Source: Phycicoccus duodecadis
GTDB lineage: Bacteria > Actinomycetota > Actinomycetes > Actinomycetales > Dermatophilaceae
Length of the DNA: 64,000 nucleotides
Direction of reading: 5' to 3'
Assembly (NCBI RefSeq): GCF_002846495.1
Contig: NZ_PJNE01000001.1
Coordinates: forward strand, 744,001-808,000
The notes under the pieces were generated by a model that was given only the letters and a program-made list of their open reading frames with translations, searched no databases and was not told where the DNA came from. How positions within the stretch are numbered: the first letter of the stretch is position 1; each line of letters opens with the position of its first letter. Of this stretch, positions 18,801 through 26,746 are shown piece after piece. The position numbers and the translations under genes were made by a program.

Positions 18801-19441
18801 CGGCGCGCAGCCTCGGCCTGGCGCCCCAGCGGCCCGAGCTGGCGCCGGATCTCGCCGGTGAGGTCCTGGACGCGGGTGAGGTTGCCCTCCATCTGCTCCA
18901 GCTTGCGCAGCGTGCGCTCCTTGCGGCGGCGGTGCTTGAGCACCCCGGCCGCCTCCTCGATGAAGCCGCGACGCTCCTCGGGGGTGGCCCGCAGGACGGT
19001 GTCGAGCTGGCCCTGCCCGACGATGACGTGCATCTCGCGCCCGAGCCCGGAGTCGCTGAGCAGCTCCTGGACGTCGAGCAGCCGGCAGGAGGTGCCGTTG
19101 ATGGCGTACTCGGAGCCGCCGCCGCGGAACATCGTGCGGGTGATCGTGACCTCGGTGTACTCGATCGGCAGGGCGCCGTCGGTGTTGTCGATGGTCAGGC
19201 TGACCTCGGCCCGGCCCAGCGGAGGCCGGCCGGAGGTCCCGGCGAAGATGACGTCCTCCATCTTGCCGCCGCGCAGGCTCTTGGCTCCCTGCTCGCCCAT
19301 GACCCAGGCGAGGGCGTCGACGACGTTGGACTTGCCGGAGCCGTTGGGGCCGACGACGCAGGTGATGCCGGGCTCGAGGCGCATCGTCGTCGCCGAGGCG
19401 AACGACTTGAACCCCTTGAGGGTCAGCGTCTTGAGGTACAT
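15869..19441 (-). CDS. smc: chromosome segregation protein SMC
   Basis: An 1190-residue structural-maintenance-of-chromosomes ATPase that organises and segregates the nucleoid with ScpA/ScpB. The N-terminal Walker A is GPNGSGKS at 31-38. Long Glu/Ala/Arg-rich coiled coils follow on both sides of a central hinge (about residues 500-650, around HGIIGTVAALLHVRGG). The C-terminal head has LSLLSGGERSLVAVALL and Walker B YIMDEVEAALDD. Full length. In this gene order it lies in the rnc-mutM-smc-ftsY neighbourhood typical of actinobacteria. Confidence 0.98.
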   Translation of the reverse strand: MYLKTLTLKGFKSFASATTMRLEPGITCVVGPNGSGKSNVVDALAWVMGEQGAKSLRGGKMEDVIFAGTSGRPPLGRAEVSLTIDNTDGALPIEYTEVTITRTMFRGGGSEYAINGTSCRLLDVQELLSDSGLGREMHVIVGQGQLDTVLRATPEERRGFIEEAAGVLKHRRRKERTLRKLEQMEGNLTRVQDLTGEIRRQLGPLGRQAEAARRAAVVQAEARDARLRLLADDLVQLTAVVEKEEADETALLERRRAVEEALASVRARVAEVEARAAEAAPELGRAQDRVVRLQSLRDRLESTASVAAERVRLLSQDEEHEATSGRDPDELRAQAARAREAEELLLAEVAETTEALQDAVAEREAAEAAFTAEQQRLARRARAAADRREGLAKLAGQVGARRSRIEAGEAEIGRLRALAAEARQRATEAEREFAHLEGGIAHEEEGEEGLDTRYETAAAALAAAEAEIVALQTAEREAERDRSSAQARLEALEMSLRRKDGAATLLEAADDEHGIIGTVAALLHVRGGHEAAVAAALGWASEALAVSSADAAAAAFSTLREQDAGRASLLVGATAVPADPGSWPDLGGDAVWARDVVEAPDTVRPAVEQLLERVALVPTAAHALALVDRHPGITAVTADGDVHGPGWARGGSSAGASLLEVQAAVEETRTTLDEAGARVERSRFALAAARERERAAADDVDAALEALHESDARMAAVAERLGALGASVRTSSAEAERAERAIAAARENLESDRVELEALSTRLAEAEEQPADDDTDPSTDERDRLELEASRARTAETEVRLALRTTEERARALKGRADSLEGAARNEIAARERLRERRERRRREAEVAAAVHEAAGWAGHRVSTALARAALLRDAAETQRAERDRVAATLRTELTGVQDELRDLTDAAHRDEMARARQLARIEQLQARAIEELGIDPDVLTAEYGPDRPVPHVAGPDDDPAAVPEPVPYVREDQEKRLRRAERALGQLGRVNPLALEEYAALEERHTFLTTQLEDLKRSKRDLLDIVKEVDERVEQVFTEAYRDTERQFERVFERLFPGGEGRLVLTDPDHMLTTGIEVEARPPGKKVKRLSLLSGGERSLVAVALLVAIFKARPSPFYIMDEVEAALDDTNLGRLITLFEELRDSSQLIVITHQKRTMEVADALYGVSMRGDGVTTVVSQRIRDVAATA

Positions 19442-19599
19442 GCGCGCCTGTCGTGGTCTCTCGCGGGGTCGGGCTCGGGCGGGTCCGGGTCGCGGGCGAT
19501 GTTACCGGGGCCGCGCGGGACCGGCGGGACCTGCGCTCCCCCACGGTGACGTCTGTGGCCTCCGTGACCAGTGGGGTGCATGTGGCGCGTGGGGCGCGC

Positions 19600-19899
19600 T
19601 CACTCCGAGCCGGCGCGGCCCGCGATGTGCTCGTGGTGGTGGATGACCTCGGCGATGATGAAGTTGAGGAAGGCCTCGGCAAAGCGCGGGTCCAGCCCGG
19701 ACTCGTCGGCCAGCGCCTTCAGCCGCGCCACCTGGGCCTCCTCGCGCCCGGGGTCGGCCGCCGGCAGACCGGCGGCGGCCTTGAGCTCACCGACGGCCTG
19801 GGTGCACTTGAACCGCTCGGCGAGCAGGTGGACGAGCGCGGCGTCGATGTTGTCGATGCTCGACCGCAGCCGCGCGAGGTCCGGGGGGACGGTGCTCAC
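19600..19899 (-). CDS. chorismate mutase (AroQ type)
   Basis: A 99-residue all-alpha AroQ-type chorismate mutase, which would convert chorismate to prephenate for Phe/Tyr synthesis. The pattern LRSSIDNIDAALVHLLAERF then VGELKAAAGLPAADPGREE carries the conserved Arg, Lys and Glu ligands. In actinobacteria this small enzyme often works only when bound to DAHP synthase. The GTG start lies six bases after TACGAT (19906-19911), which fixes the start and suggests a leaderless mRNA. Its initiation region is almost the same as that of the next gene. Confidence 0.88.
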   Translation of the reverse strand: MSTVPPDLARLRSSIDNIDAALVHLLAERFKCTQAVGELKAAAGLPAADPGREEAQVARLKALADESGLDPRFAEAFLNFIIAEVIHHHEHIAGRAGSE

Positions 19900-19905
19900 C
19901 CGGCC

Positions 19906-19911
19906 ATCGTA
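19906..19911 (-). promoter_or_regulatory. -10 box of the chorismate mutase gene
   Basis: TACGAT, six bases before the GTG. The whole block matches the one in front of the acylphosphatase gene. Confidence 0.5.
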
Positions 19912-19969
19912 GGAAACGGGGGCCGCCCCGGCAGTCCTGTCCAGCCCGCGGGAGCCGCCCGGGGCCGGC

Positions 19970-20293
19970 TCAGCGCTCGCGGAACCCGCGCTCGCCCCGC
20001 GGGGCCGCCCACAGCGGCACCGACGTGGCGGCGACCGCGCCCGGCCGGCCGGCGACGCTCGCGGCGGCCTCACCGGGGCGGCCCACGGCATCCGGTCCGA
20101 GCAGGGCCAGCAGGCGCTCGACGTCGCCCCGCTCCCCCTCGGCCACGACCTCGACCCGGCCGTCGGCGGTGTTGCGCGCCCAGCCGGCCAGGCCCAGCTC
20201 CAGCGCCCGGGCCCGCGTCCACCAGCGGAAGCCCACCCCCTGCACCCGCCCGCGGACGAAGACGGTGCTGCGGACGGGCCCCTCGGTGCTCAC
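19970..20293 (-). CDS. acyP: acylphosphatase
   Basis: A 107-residue acylphosphatase hydrolysing acyl phosphates. The active-site loop [10 protein letters not shown] carries the phosphate-binding Arg23, and Asn41 (WARNTADG) is the second catalytic residue. It has a C-terminal extension of about 15 residues beyond the usual 90. The GTG start lies six bases after TACAGT (20300-20305). In actinobacterial genomes this gene commonly lies between mutM and smc, as here. Confidence 0.93.
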   Translation of the reverse strand: MSTEGPVRSTVFVRGRVQGVGFRWWTRARALELGLAGWARNTADGRVEVVAEGERGDVERLLALLGPDAVGRPGEAAASVAGRPGAVAATSVPLWAAPRGERGFRER

Positions 20294-20299
20294 CCGGCC

Positions 20300-20305
20300 A
20301 CTGTA
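20300..20305 (-). promoter_or_regulatory. -10 box of acyP
   Basis: TACAGT followed by GGCCGG and the GTG of acyP; the same spacer sequence is used by the chorismate mutase gene. Confidence 0.5.
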
Positions 20306-20360
20306 GGAGGCCACCGCGCGCCTCCGTCCCACTGTCACCACCCGTCACTACGGTGTTCGC

Positions 20361-22319
20361 ATGGAGCCGCACGGCGGAGGCGAGCGGGGCGGCGTCGCCA
20401 CCGTGCGGCGCCCCGGCGGCGAGCCCGCGGCCGCCGGCGACCTCACCCCGGGCGACGGCCCCCGCCGCCTCGCCGGGCTCGACGGCCTGCGCGCGCTGGC
20501 GGTCGTCGCCGTCGTCGTCTTCCACCTCGACCCCACGTGGCTGCCCGGCGGCTTCCTCGGGGTCGACGTCTTCTTCGTCGTGTCCGGCTTCCTCATCACC
20601 ACCCTGCTGGTGCGTGAGCATCGCGAGACCGGCCGCGTCGACCTGCGCGCCTTCTGGGCCCGGCGCGCGCGGCGGCTGCTCCCCGCGCTGCTCCTGGTCG
20701 TCCCGTCGGCGGTGCTGCTGGCGCGCCTGGCCGAGGGCGACCTGCTCGTCGGCGTCGGCCGCCAGGTCCTGGGCGCGCTGACCTTCACGTCGAACTGGCT
20801 CGAGATCGGCGCGGGCAGCGACTACTTCGCGTCGACCTCCCCGGTGCTGCTGGCCAACCTCTGGTCCCTGGCCGTCGAGGAGCAGTTCTACCTGCTGTGG
20901 CCGCCCGCCCTCCTGCTCCTCCTGCTGCTGGTCGCCCGCCCGTCCCCTCGGGTGGCCGTGGTCGGCGCCCTCGCTGCGGCCAGCGCCCTCGCGATGGCCT
21001 GGCGCCTCGACCCCGAGCATCCGACCCGCGTCTACTACGGCACCGACACCCACGCCATGGGCCTGATGGTGGGGGCCGCGCTCGCGCTGGCACTGGCCTC
21101 CCCCGCCCGGGCCGGTACCCGCAGCGCCGGGTGGGCGCGCCACCGCCGCCTCGTGGGGGCCGTCGCGCTGGTGGTCCTGCTGGGGTCGTTCGTCGTGGCC
21201 GACGAGCGCTCGGCCCTGACCTTCCGCGGCGGCATCCTCCTGGTCTCCCTCGCCACCGCGGCCCTGGTCCTCGTGGTCGTCGAGCGGCCCGGGCGGCTGC
21301 GGGCCCTGCTCGAGGTGCCGGCCGCCCGCTGGGTGGGGTCCCGCAGCTACGGCATCTACCTGTGGCACTGGCCGGTGGTCCTGGTCGTCGGGCGTGACCT
21401 GCCGGTGGCACCGGGCGGCACCGAGTACGTGCTCACCCGGCTCTGGGCCGTGCTGGTCACCCTCGCCGCCGCCGACCTCTCGTACCGGTTCGTCGAGACC
21501 CCCGTCCGCCGCCGGGGCGTCCGGGGCGCCTTCGCCGGGCTGACCCGCCGGCTGCGCGCCGTGGGCACCCGCCGGGCGCGGGTGGCCTGGGCCGTGGTCG
21601 CGACGGTGGCCGTCGCGGTGCCGGTGGTCCTGCTCACCGCCCCCGAACGCAGCTCGGTCGAGGAGTCGCTCGTCGTGCGTGAGGCCGCCCTCAGCCGGCA
21701 GACCGCGAGCGCCGGGCCGACGCCGGGCGGCACCCGGCCCAGCGCCGCCCCGTCCGCCCGCACCAGCACCCCCGCCGCCGACACCGCCGCCTGGGCGATG
21801 CCCAGCGGCGCGGAGATCGACGGCTTCGGCGACTCGATGCTGGTGGGCGCCAGCGACGCGATGGAGTACTGGTTCGACGGCATCCGCCTCGACGCCCGCT
21901 CCAACCGCCGCTGGAGCCAGGCCCCCTCGCTCGTCGAGAACCGTGGTCCGGGGCTGCGCCGGGCCGTCGTGCTCGCCTTCGGCACCAACTTCGGCACCGA
22001 CGAGAAGGCCATCGCCGCCACCCTCGACGCCATCGGGCCCGACCGGATGGTCGTCATCGTCACGGTGCACGGGCGCTACGCGCGGGCCGAGTCCGACAAC
22101 CGCCGGCTGCGTTCGGCCGTCGCCCGGCGCGACAACGTCCAGGTCGCCGACTGGGACGCCGCCCTCGCGGGCACGCGGGGGATGCTGCAGTCCGACGACA
22201 TCCACCCCAGCATCCGGGGTGCCCACCTCTACAGCAGCACCGTGCGCCAGGCCTTCGCCACGCTCTCGGAGCGCCACACCGGCCGGAAGGTCACGCTCCC
22301 GGCCGTGCGGATCCCCTGA
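20361..22319 (+). CDS. AT3-SGNH acyltransferase (OatA/OafA-like)
   Basis: A 652-residue membrane protein. Residues about 35-390 form an acyltransferase-3 domain with roughly ten helices and the motifs [34 protein letters not shown] and [14 protein letters not shown]. After a Ser/Pro/Thr-rich linker comes an extracellular SGNH domain ([28 protein letters not shown]). Such fusions acetylate peptidoglycan or surface polysaccharide. The ATG follows TACGGT plus six bases (20349-20354). It is inserted on the opposite strand inside the mutM-acyP-smc neighbourhood, and its 3' end overlaps the mutM end by 29 bases tail to tail. Confidence 0.92.
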   Translation: MEPHGGGERGGVATVRRPGGEPAAAGDLTPGDGPRRLAGLDGLRALAVVAVVVFHLDPTWLPGGFLGVDVFFVVSGFLITTLLVREHRETGRVDLRAFWARRARRLLPALLLVVPSAVLLARLAEGDLLVGVGRQVLGALTFTSNWLEIGAGSDYFASTSPVLLANLWSLAVEEQFYLLWPPALLLLLLLVARPSPRVAVVGALAAASALAMAWRLDPEHPTRVYYGTDTHAMGLMVGAALALALASPARAGTRSAGWARHRRLVGAVALVVLLGSFVVADERSALTFRGGILLVSLATAALVLVVVERPGRLRALLEVPAARWVGSRSYGIYLWHWPVVLVVGRDLPVAPGGTEYVLTRLWAVLVTLAAADLSYRFVETPVRRRGVRGAFAGLTRRLRAVGTRRARVAWAVVATVAVAVPVVLLTAPERSSVEESLVVREAALSRQTASAGPTPGGTRPSAAPSARTSTPAADTAAWAMPSGAEIDGFGDSMLVGASDAMEYWFDGIRLDARSNRRWSQAPSLVENRGPGLRRAVVLAFGTNFGTDEKAIAATLDAIGPDRMVVIVTVHGRYARAESDNRRLRSAVARRDNVQVADWDAALAGTRGMLQSDDIHPSIRGAHLYSSTVRQAFATLSERHTGRKVTLPAVRIP

Positions 22320-23166
22320 GCCGGCGCGGGCGCGGCTGGCAGCGCGGGCACGAGAACGAGCTGCGGTTCATGAACTGCTCGCGGCGGATGGGGGTGCCGC
22401 ACCGGGGGCAGGGCCGGCCCACCTGCCCGTAGGCGGCGAGCGAGCGGTCGAAGTAGCCCGACGCGCCGTTGACGTTGACGTAGAGCGCGTCGAAGCTGGT
22501 CCCGCCCTGGTCGAGGGCGGCCCGCATCACCTCGGCCGCATGGTCGAGCACCGAGGCCAGCACCGGCCTGCTCAGCGACGAGGCGGGGCGCTCGCCGTGG
22601 ACCCGGGCCCGCCACAGCGCCTCGTCGGCGTAGATGTTGCCGATGCCCGAGACCACGGTCTGGTCGAGCAGGACCCGCTTGACGGCGCTGTCCTTGGCCT
22701 TGGCCCGGCGCACGACGGCCTGCTGGTCGTAGGCGTCCTCGAGCGGGTCGGGAGCGATGTGGGCGATGGTGCGCGGCACCCCGGCCGGGTCGAGGTCGCT
22801 GAGGACCAGGCCGCCGAAGGTGCGCTGGTCGACGAAGCGCAGCTCGGGGCCGCCGTCGCCGAAACGGAAGCGCGCGTGCAGGTGCTTCTCGTCGGGGGCG
22901 TCCGGGCCCGCGACGAGCAGCTGTCCGCTCATCCCCAGGTGCAGCAGCAGACCGAGGTCGTCCTCGAGGTCCCACCACAGGTACTTGCCGCGGCGACGCA
23001 CGGCGGCGACCCGGCGCCCGGCCAGCCGCGCCGCGAGGTCCTCGGGTCCGGCCACGTGGCGGCGGGCGACGCGGTGGCCGCGCAGCTCGACGCCGGTGAG
23101 GACGCGCCCCTCCACGTGCTCGGCGAGCCCGCGCCGGACGACCTCGACCTCGGGGAGCTCAGGCAC
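22291..23166 (-). CDS. mutM: formamidopyrimidine-DNA glycosylase MutM
   Basis: A 291-residue DNA repair glycosylase/AP lyase removing 8-oxoguanine and FaPy lesions. The N-terminal PELPEVE supplies the catalytic Pro2 and Glu3. The helix-two-turn-helix region and the C-terminal zinc finger ([10 protein letters not shown]...CPRC) are complete. The GTG start lies six bases after the rnc stop, so it is coupled to rnc. The last codons overlap the convergent acyltransferase gene. Confidence 0.97.
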   Translation of the reverse strand: MPELPEVEVVRRGLAEHVEGRVLTGVELRGHRVARRHVAGPEDLAARLAGRRVAAVRRRGKYLWWDLEDDLGLLLHLGMSGQLLVAGPDAPDEKHLHARFRFGDGGPELRFVDQRTFGGLVLSDLDPAGVPRTIAHIAPDPLEDAYDQQAVVRRAKAKDSAVKRVLLDQTVVSGIGNIYADEALWRARVHGERPASSLSRPVLASVLDHAAEVMRAALDQGGTSFDALYVNVNGASGYFDRSLAAYGQVGRPCPRCGTPIRREQFMNRSSFSCPRCQPRPRRLRGSARPGA

Positions 23167-23172
23167 CCCGGC

Positions 23173-23949
23173 TCACGCGGGGCTGACGGGGTGGTCGGCG
23201 GTGGGGAGGGTGGCCTCGTGGCTCTCACGGATGGCCCCCCACGCGTGCGCGGCGGCCTCCTGCTCGGCGTTCTTCTTGGTGCGCCCGGAGCCGCGCCCGA
23301 GGGCCCTGCCCCCGATGACGACCTCGGCCTCGAAGAACTTGGCGTGCTCGGGGCCGTCCTCGCTGACGAGGTACTCGGGCGAGCCCAGGCCGTGCTTGGA
23401 GCAGATCTCCTGGAGGCTGGTCTTCCAGTCGAGCCCCGCTCCGAGCGTGGCCGAGCGGGCCAGGAGGGGGTCGATGAGGTGGTGCACGAGCAGGCCCGAG
23501 GCCTCGATGCCGGCGCTGGAGTAGACGGCGCCGATGACGGCCTCGACGGTGTCGGCCAGGATCGAGTCCTTGTCGCGGCCTCCGGTGCTCTCCTCGCCCC
23601 GGCCCAGGAACACGTGGTCGCCGAGGCCGAGGGTGCGACCGACGTCGGCCAGGGCGCGCATGTTGACGACCGCGGCGCGCAGCTTCGCGAGCTGGCCCTC
23701 ACTGTCGTCGGGGTTCGCCTCGTAGAGGGTGGTCGTGACGACGAGACCGAGCACGGAGTCACCGAGGAACTCGAGCCGCTCGTTGTGCGGCAGGCCGCCC
23801 ATCTCGTAGGCGTACGACCGGTGCGTCAGGGCGCGACGGAGCAGCGCCTCGTCGACCACGACGCCGGTGACCCCTGCCAGGTGGTCGGCCAGCTCGGAGA
23901 CGGGGCGCAGAGGAACCAGGTCGTCGGCGCTCGCCGAGCCCTTCCCCAT
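23173..23949 (-). CDS. rnc: ribonuclease III
   Basis: A 258-residue double-strand RNA endonuclease for rRNA and mRNA processing. The signature [13 protein letters not shown] holds the metal-binding acidic residues, a second acidic site is in [11 protein letters not shown], and a C-terminal double-strand RNA-binding domain ends [13 protein letters not shown]. Start at ATG 23949 ([10 protein letters not shown]). It follows rpmF at 16 bases and belongs to yceD-rpmF-rnc-mutM. Confidence 0.97.
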   Translation of the reverse strand: MGKGSASADDLVPLRPVSELADHLAGVTGVVVDEALLRRALTHRSYAYEMGGLPHNERLEFLGDSVLGLVVTTTLYEANPDDSEGQLAKLRAAVVNMRALADVGRTLGLGDHVFLGRGEESTGGRDKDSILADTVEAVIGAVYSSAGIEASGLLVHHLIDPLLARSATLGAGLDWKTSLQEICSKHGLGSPEYLVSEDGPEHAKFFEAEVVIGGRALGRGSGRTKKNAEQEAAAHAWGAIRESHEATLPTADHPVSPA

Positions 23950-23965
23950 CGCCCGAGACCCGGGG

Positions 23966-24160
23966 TCAGCCCTGGTGCTCGGTGCGCTCGGCGACGCCGT
24001 AGTGGCGTCCCTTGTAGGTGCCGCACGACGGGCACGCGATGTGCGGCTGCATGAGCGCCTTGCACTGCGGGCAGGTCGTGGTGGTGACCACCGTCGCCTT
24101 CCAGTTGGCGCGGCGCGAGCGGGTGTTGGAGCGCGACATCTTCCGCTTCGGAACGGCCAC
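23966..24160 (-). CDS. rpmF: 50S ribosomal protein L32
   Basis: A 64-residue ribosomal protein starting [20 protein letters not shown] with a CPQC...CPSC zinc ribbon, so the Zn-binding form. It lies one base after the yceD stop. Confidence 0.98.
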   Translation of the reverse strand: MAVPKRKMSRSNTRSRRANWKATVVTTTTCPQCKALMQPHIACPSCGTYKGRHYGVAERTEHQG

Positions 24161-24161
24161 G

Positions 24162-24737
24162 TCAGGTCCTCTTCTCTGTCGTCGTGGGCGACTCGGCCAA
24201 GGCCGAGAGAGCCGCCCATCGGGGGTCGATCTCGTCGTGCTGGTGCTCCGGGTCCTCCGCGAGCGGCTGGCCGCACACGGAGCACAACCCGGGGCAGTCC
24301 GGCCGGCACACCGGCTGGAACGGCAGTGCTGGTACCACCGTGTCCCGGACCACCGGGTCGAGGTCGATCAGGCCGTCCTCGATCCGGTACTCCTCGTCCG
24401 CGTCCTCGTCCCCCACCGCGAGGTGGTGGTCGTGACGGTCGGCGTGAACGAACAGCTCCTGGAAGCGCCCGTCGACCGGTTGGGCGACGGGGTCCAGGCA
24501 CCGCACGCAGGCGCCGGTCGCCGTGCCGCGCACCGAACCGGTGACCAGGACTCCCTCGAGCACGGACTCCATCCGCAGCGTGAGCAGGAGCGGGCTCCCC
24601 TCCTCGACGCGGATGACGTCGGTGCCGAGCTCGCTCGGCGCTCCCGCCTCACGCTCCAGCTCGTGCATCGACCCGGGTCTCCGGCCCACGAGCTTGGTGT
24701 CGAGCACCAACGGGGACCGGGGGTCGAGTCGAGTCAT
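24162..24737 (-). CDS. YceD/DUF177 family protein
   Basis: A 191-residue protein of the DUF177 family that normally precedes rpmF. It has the paired cysteine motifs [10 protein letters not shown] in the middle and [16 protein letters not shown] near the C-terminus, probably a zinc site, and an acidic central part. Homologues affect 23S rRNA accumulation. Start at ATG 24737 rather than 28 codons upstream, since the N-terminal block begins here. Confidence 0.9.
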   Translation of the reverse strand: MTRLDPRSPLVLDTKLVGRRPGSMHELEREAGAPSELGTDVIRVEEGSPLLLTLRMESVLEGVLVTGSVRGTATGACVRCLDPVAQPVDGRFQELFVHADRHDHHLAVGDEDADEEYRIEDGLIDLDPVVRDTVVPALPFQPVCRPDCPGLCSVCGQPLAEDPEHQHDEIDPRWAALSALAESPTTTEKRT

Positions 24738-24860
24738 GGCTTTCGGTGAGGTCGGGACGGTTCGGGTCACGCCGCACGGACGCAGACCGAAGGACAACGG
24801 TACCGGAGGGCGCGGTCGCACCCAAATGCGCCGACCCGGGGGCCGCGCCGCGCGGGATGC

Positions 24861-25361
24861 TCAGCCGCGCAGCCGCTCCTCGAGGGCGCGGCGCACGGGC
24901 TCGGGGACCAGGCCCGTGACGTCGCCGCCGTAGCGCACGACCTCCTTGACCAGCGAGCTCGAGACGTGCCCGAGCGACGGCTCCCCCGGCAGGAAGACGG
25001 TCTCGACCCCGGTGAGGTGGCGGTTCATCAGGGCCATGGGCAGCTCGTAGGCGAAGTCGTTGCCGCTGCGCAGGCCCTTGACGACGGCCTGCGCGCCGAC
25101 GTCGCGGCACACGTCGACCAGGAGCCGGTCGGCGAACGCCTCGACCCGGACGCCGGAGGTGACCCCGGCCGCCGCGACGGCGTCCGCGACGAGCCCGACC
25201 CGCTCGGGCACGGTGAAGGTCCCCTGCTTGGCCGGGTTGTGCAGCACCGCGACGACGACCTCGTCGTAGAGGGCCGCGGCCCGGACGACGACGTCGACGT
25301 GCCCGAGGGTCACCGGGTCGTAGGAGCCGGGGCACACGGCCCGGCGCACGCGCTCGCTCAC
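24861..25361 (-). CDS. coaD: phosphopantetheine adenylyltransferase
   Basis: A 166-residue enzyme of coenzyme A synthesis that joins ATP and 4'-phosphopantetheine to dephospho-CoA. CPGSYDPVTLGHVDVV carries the nucleotidyltransferase TxGH motif, and VKGLRSGNDFAYE and PSLGHVSSSLVKE complete the family blocks. I prefer the GTG at 25361, seven bases after TAGGGT (25369-25374); a GTG three codons upstream (25370) is the alternative. Confidence 0.96.
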   Translation of the reverse strand: MSERVRRAVCPGSYDPVTLGHVDVVVRAAALYDEVVVAVLHNPAKQGTFTVPERVGLVADAVAAAGVTSGVRVEAFADRLLVDVCRDVGAQAVVKGLRSGNDFAYELPMALMNRHLTGVETVFLPGEPSLGHVSSSLVKEVVRYGGDVTGLVPEPVRRALEERLRG

Positions 25362-25368
25362 GCGCGTC

Positions 25369-25374
25369 ACCCTA
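25369..25374 (-). promoter_or_regulatory. -10 box of coaD
   Basis: TAGGGT followed by seven bases and GTG; it overlaps the alternative upstream GTG, which argues for the downstream start. Confidence 0.45.
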
Positions 25375-25389
25375 CAAGCGGGGGCCGGC

Positions 25390-26019
25390 TCAGCCGTCGT
25401 GCTTGGCGGCGTCCTCGATCTCGGAGGCCTTCTCCTTGGCCTCGGCCTTGACGGCGTCGGCCTCCTCGCGGGCCTCCGCCGGGGCGAGGGTGCCCTCGGC
25501 GACGGCCTCGTCGAGCAGCGCGGCCACCTGCTCCTCGGAGCCGCAGCCCTGCTCGAGCAGCTCGTTGCGACGGGTCGCCCAGGTGACGCCGAGCGTCTCG
25601 CGCGTCTCGAGCGCGACCTCCTCGCGAGCCGGGTTGAGGATCGTCTGCTCCTCCTCGTTGGAGTGGTGGTTGACGACCGTGGCGAGGTCCTCGAGGGCGT
25701 CGTCGTACTTCTGGGTGTCGGTGCCCTTGGCCTGCAGGAACGCCAGCAATGCCTCGATGATCTCGGCGTGCTCCTCCTCGCCGTGCTCGGCCTCGTGCTC
25801 GGTGATGTCGTCGGCCCGGCGGCGCAGCGCGGGGTAGACCGTCTCCTCCTCGGCCGTGGCGTGCGCGACGAGGATCTCGGAGAGGGCGGCGCGGGCCGCT
25901 GCGCGGTCGGTGTCGGTGCGGCGGCACTCGCGCAGCAGGTCCTCGAAGCGGCGGTGGTCGTCGAGGATGAGCTCGAGGACGTCGCCGCTGACGGGCCGGG
26001 AGATGTCGTAGTCGCTCAT
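25390..26019 (-). CDS. hemerythrin HHE-domain protein
   Basis: A 209-residue protein with a four-helix hemerythrin cation-binding domain. The iron ligands are probably His22 (LDDHRRFE), His53 (HATAEEE), the H-EAEHGEEEH block and NHHSNEEE. A Glu/Ala/Lys-rich helical tail of about 60 residues follows. It may sense or store oxygen or NO. The start lies six bases after CAGGAT, in a block (TGACAGGATGACGG) shared with ftsY. Confidence 0.93.
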   Translation of the reverse strand: MSDYDISRPVSGDVLELILDDHRRFEDLLRECRRTDTDRAAARAALSEILVAHATAEEETVYPALRRRADDITEHEAEHGEEEHAEIIEALLAFLQAKGTDTQKYDDALEDLATVVNHHSNEEEQTILNPAREEVALETRETLGVTWATRRNELLEQGCGSEEQVAALLDEAVAEGTLAPAEAREEADAVKAEAKEKASEIEDAAKHDG

Positions 26020-26102
26020 GCCGTCATCCTGTCAGACGGACGCGCTGACCTGCGCGGACGCCGCGACGGGCTCAACAGCGCCCAGCCCCCCCATCCGACC
26101 TC

Positions 26103-26162
26103 GTGCGAGTTGCACACGGTTCTCGCAGCCCCCGGGGTGCGAGAAGCGTGTGCAAGTCGCAC
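26103..26162. repeat. long imperfect palindrome between rsmD and the hemerythrin gene
   Basis: Two 25-base arms (26103-26127 and 26138-26162) differ at two positions and flank a GC-only ten-base loop. It follows the rsmD stop on the minus strand and is a probable terminator of the DAK2-recG-rsmD operon. It resembles the 3792-3857 palindrome in size and placement but not in sequence. Confidence 0.7.
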
Positions 26163-26182
26163 GCAGACGATGAGTGGAGGTG

Positions 26183-26746
26183 TCAGGGGCGCTCGGCGAG
26201 CCAGACCGTGGTCTCGCCGTAGCGGCGGGGCTTGCCGACCCGCTCGAGACCGGGCGGCCACGCCGGCTCGGGCGAGCGCGTCGATCGCTCGACGACGACG
26301 AGCGCGCCTGGGGCCGCCCAGCCGGCCGCGAGGCGGTCGAGGACGGCGGCCAGCGCCTCCTCCCCCACGTCGTAGGGCGGGTCGACGAGGACGAGGTCGG
26401 CCGCGTCGTCCGGGCCGGGGTCGGCGGCCAGGGCCGAGGAGACGGTGACGGGCAGGACGCGGCCGGTGGTGAGGCCCAGCGCGCGCAGGTTGGCGGTGAT
26501 GGTGGCGGCCGCCCGCCGGTCGGACTCGACCCACCGGGCCGAGGCCGCACCGCGGCTCAGGGCCTCCAGACCCAGGGCGCCGGAGCCCCCGTAGAGGTCG
26601 AGCACCCGGGCGCCGCGCACCGCGTCGCGGGCGTCGAGGGCCGAGAACAGCGCCTCGCGGACGCGGTCGCTGGTGGGGCGGGTGCCCGAGCCCGGCGGGG
26701 TGCGCAGGGTGCGCCCGCCGTGCGTGCCCGCGACGACCCGGGTCAT
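26183..26746 (-). CDS. rsmD: 16S rRNA (guanine966-N2)-methyltransferase RsmD
   Basis: A 187-residue RsmD-type rRNA methyltransferase. It starts TRVVAGTHGGRTLRTPPG, has SAM motif VLDLYGGSGALGLEAL and catalytic motif DPPYDVG (family N/DPPY). The ATG overlaps the recG stop as ATGA, so translation is coupled. Confidence 0.96.
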   Translation of the reverse strand: MTRVVAGTHGGRTLRTPPGSGTRPTSDRVREALFSALDARDAVRGARVLDLYGGSGALGLEALSRGAASARWVESDRRAAATITANLRALGLTTGRVLPVTVSSALAADPGPDDAADLVLVDPPYDVGEEALAAVLDRLAAGWAAPGALVVVERSTRSPEPAWPPGLERVGKPRRYGETTVWLAERP

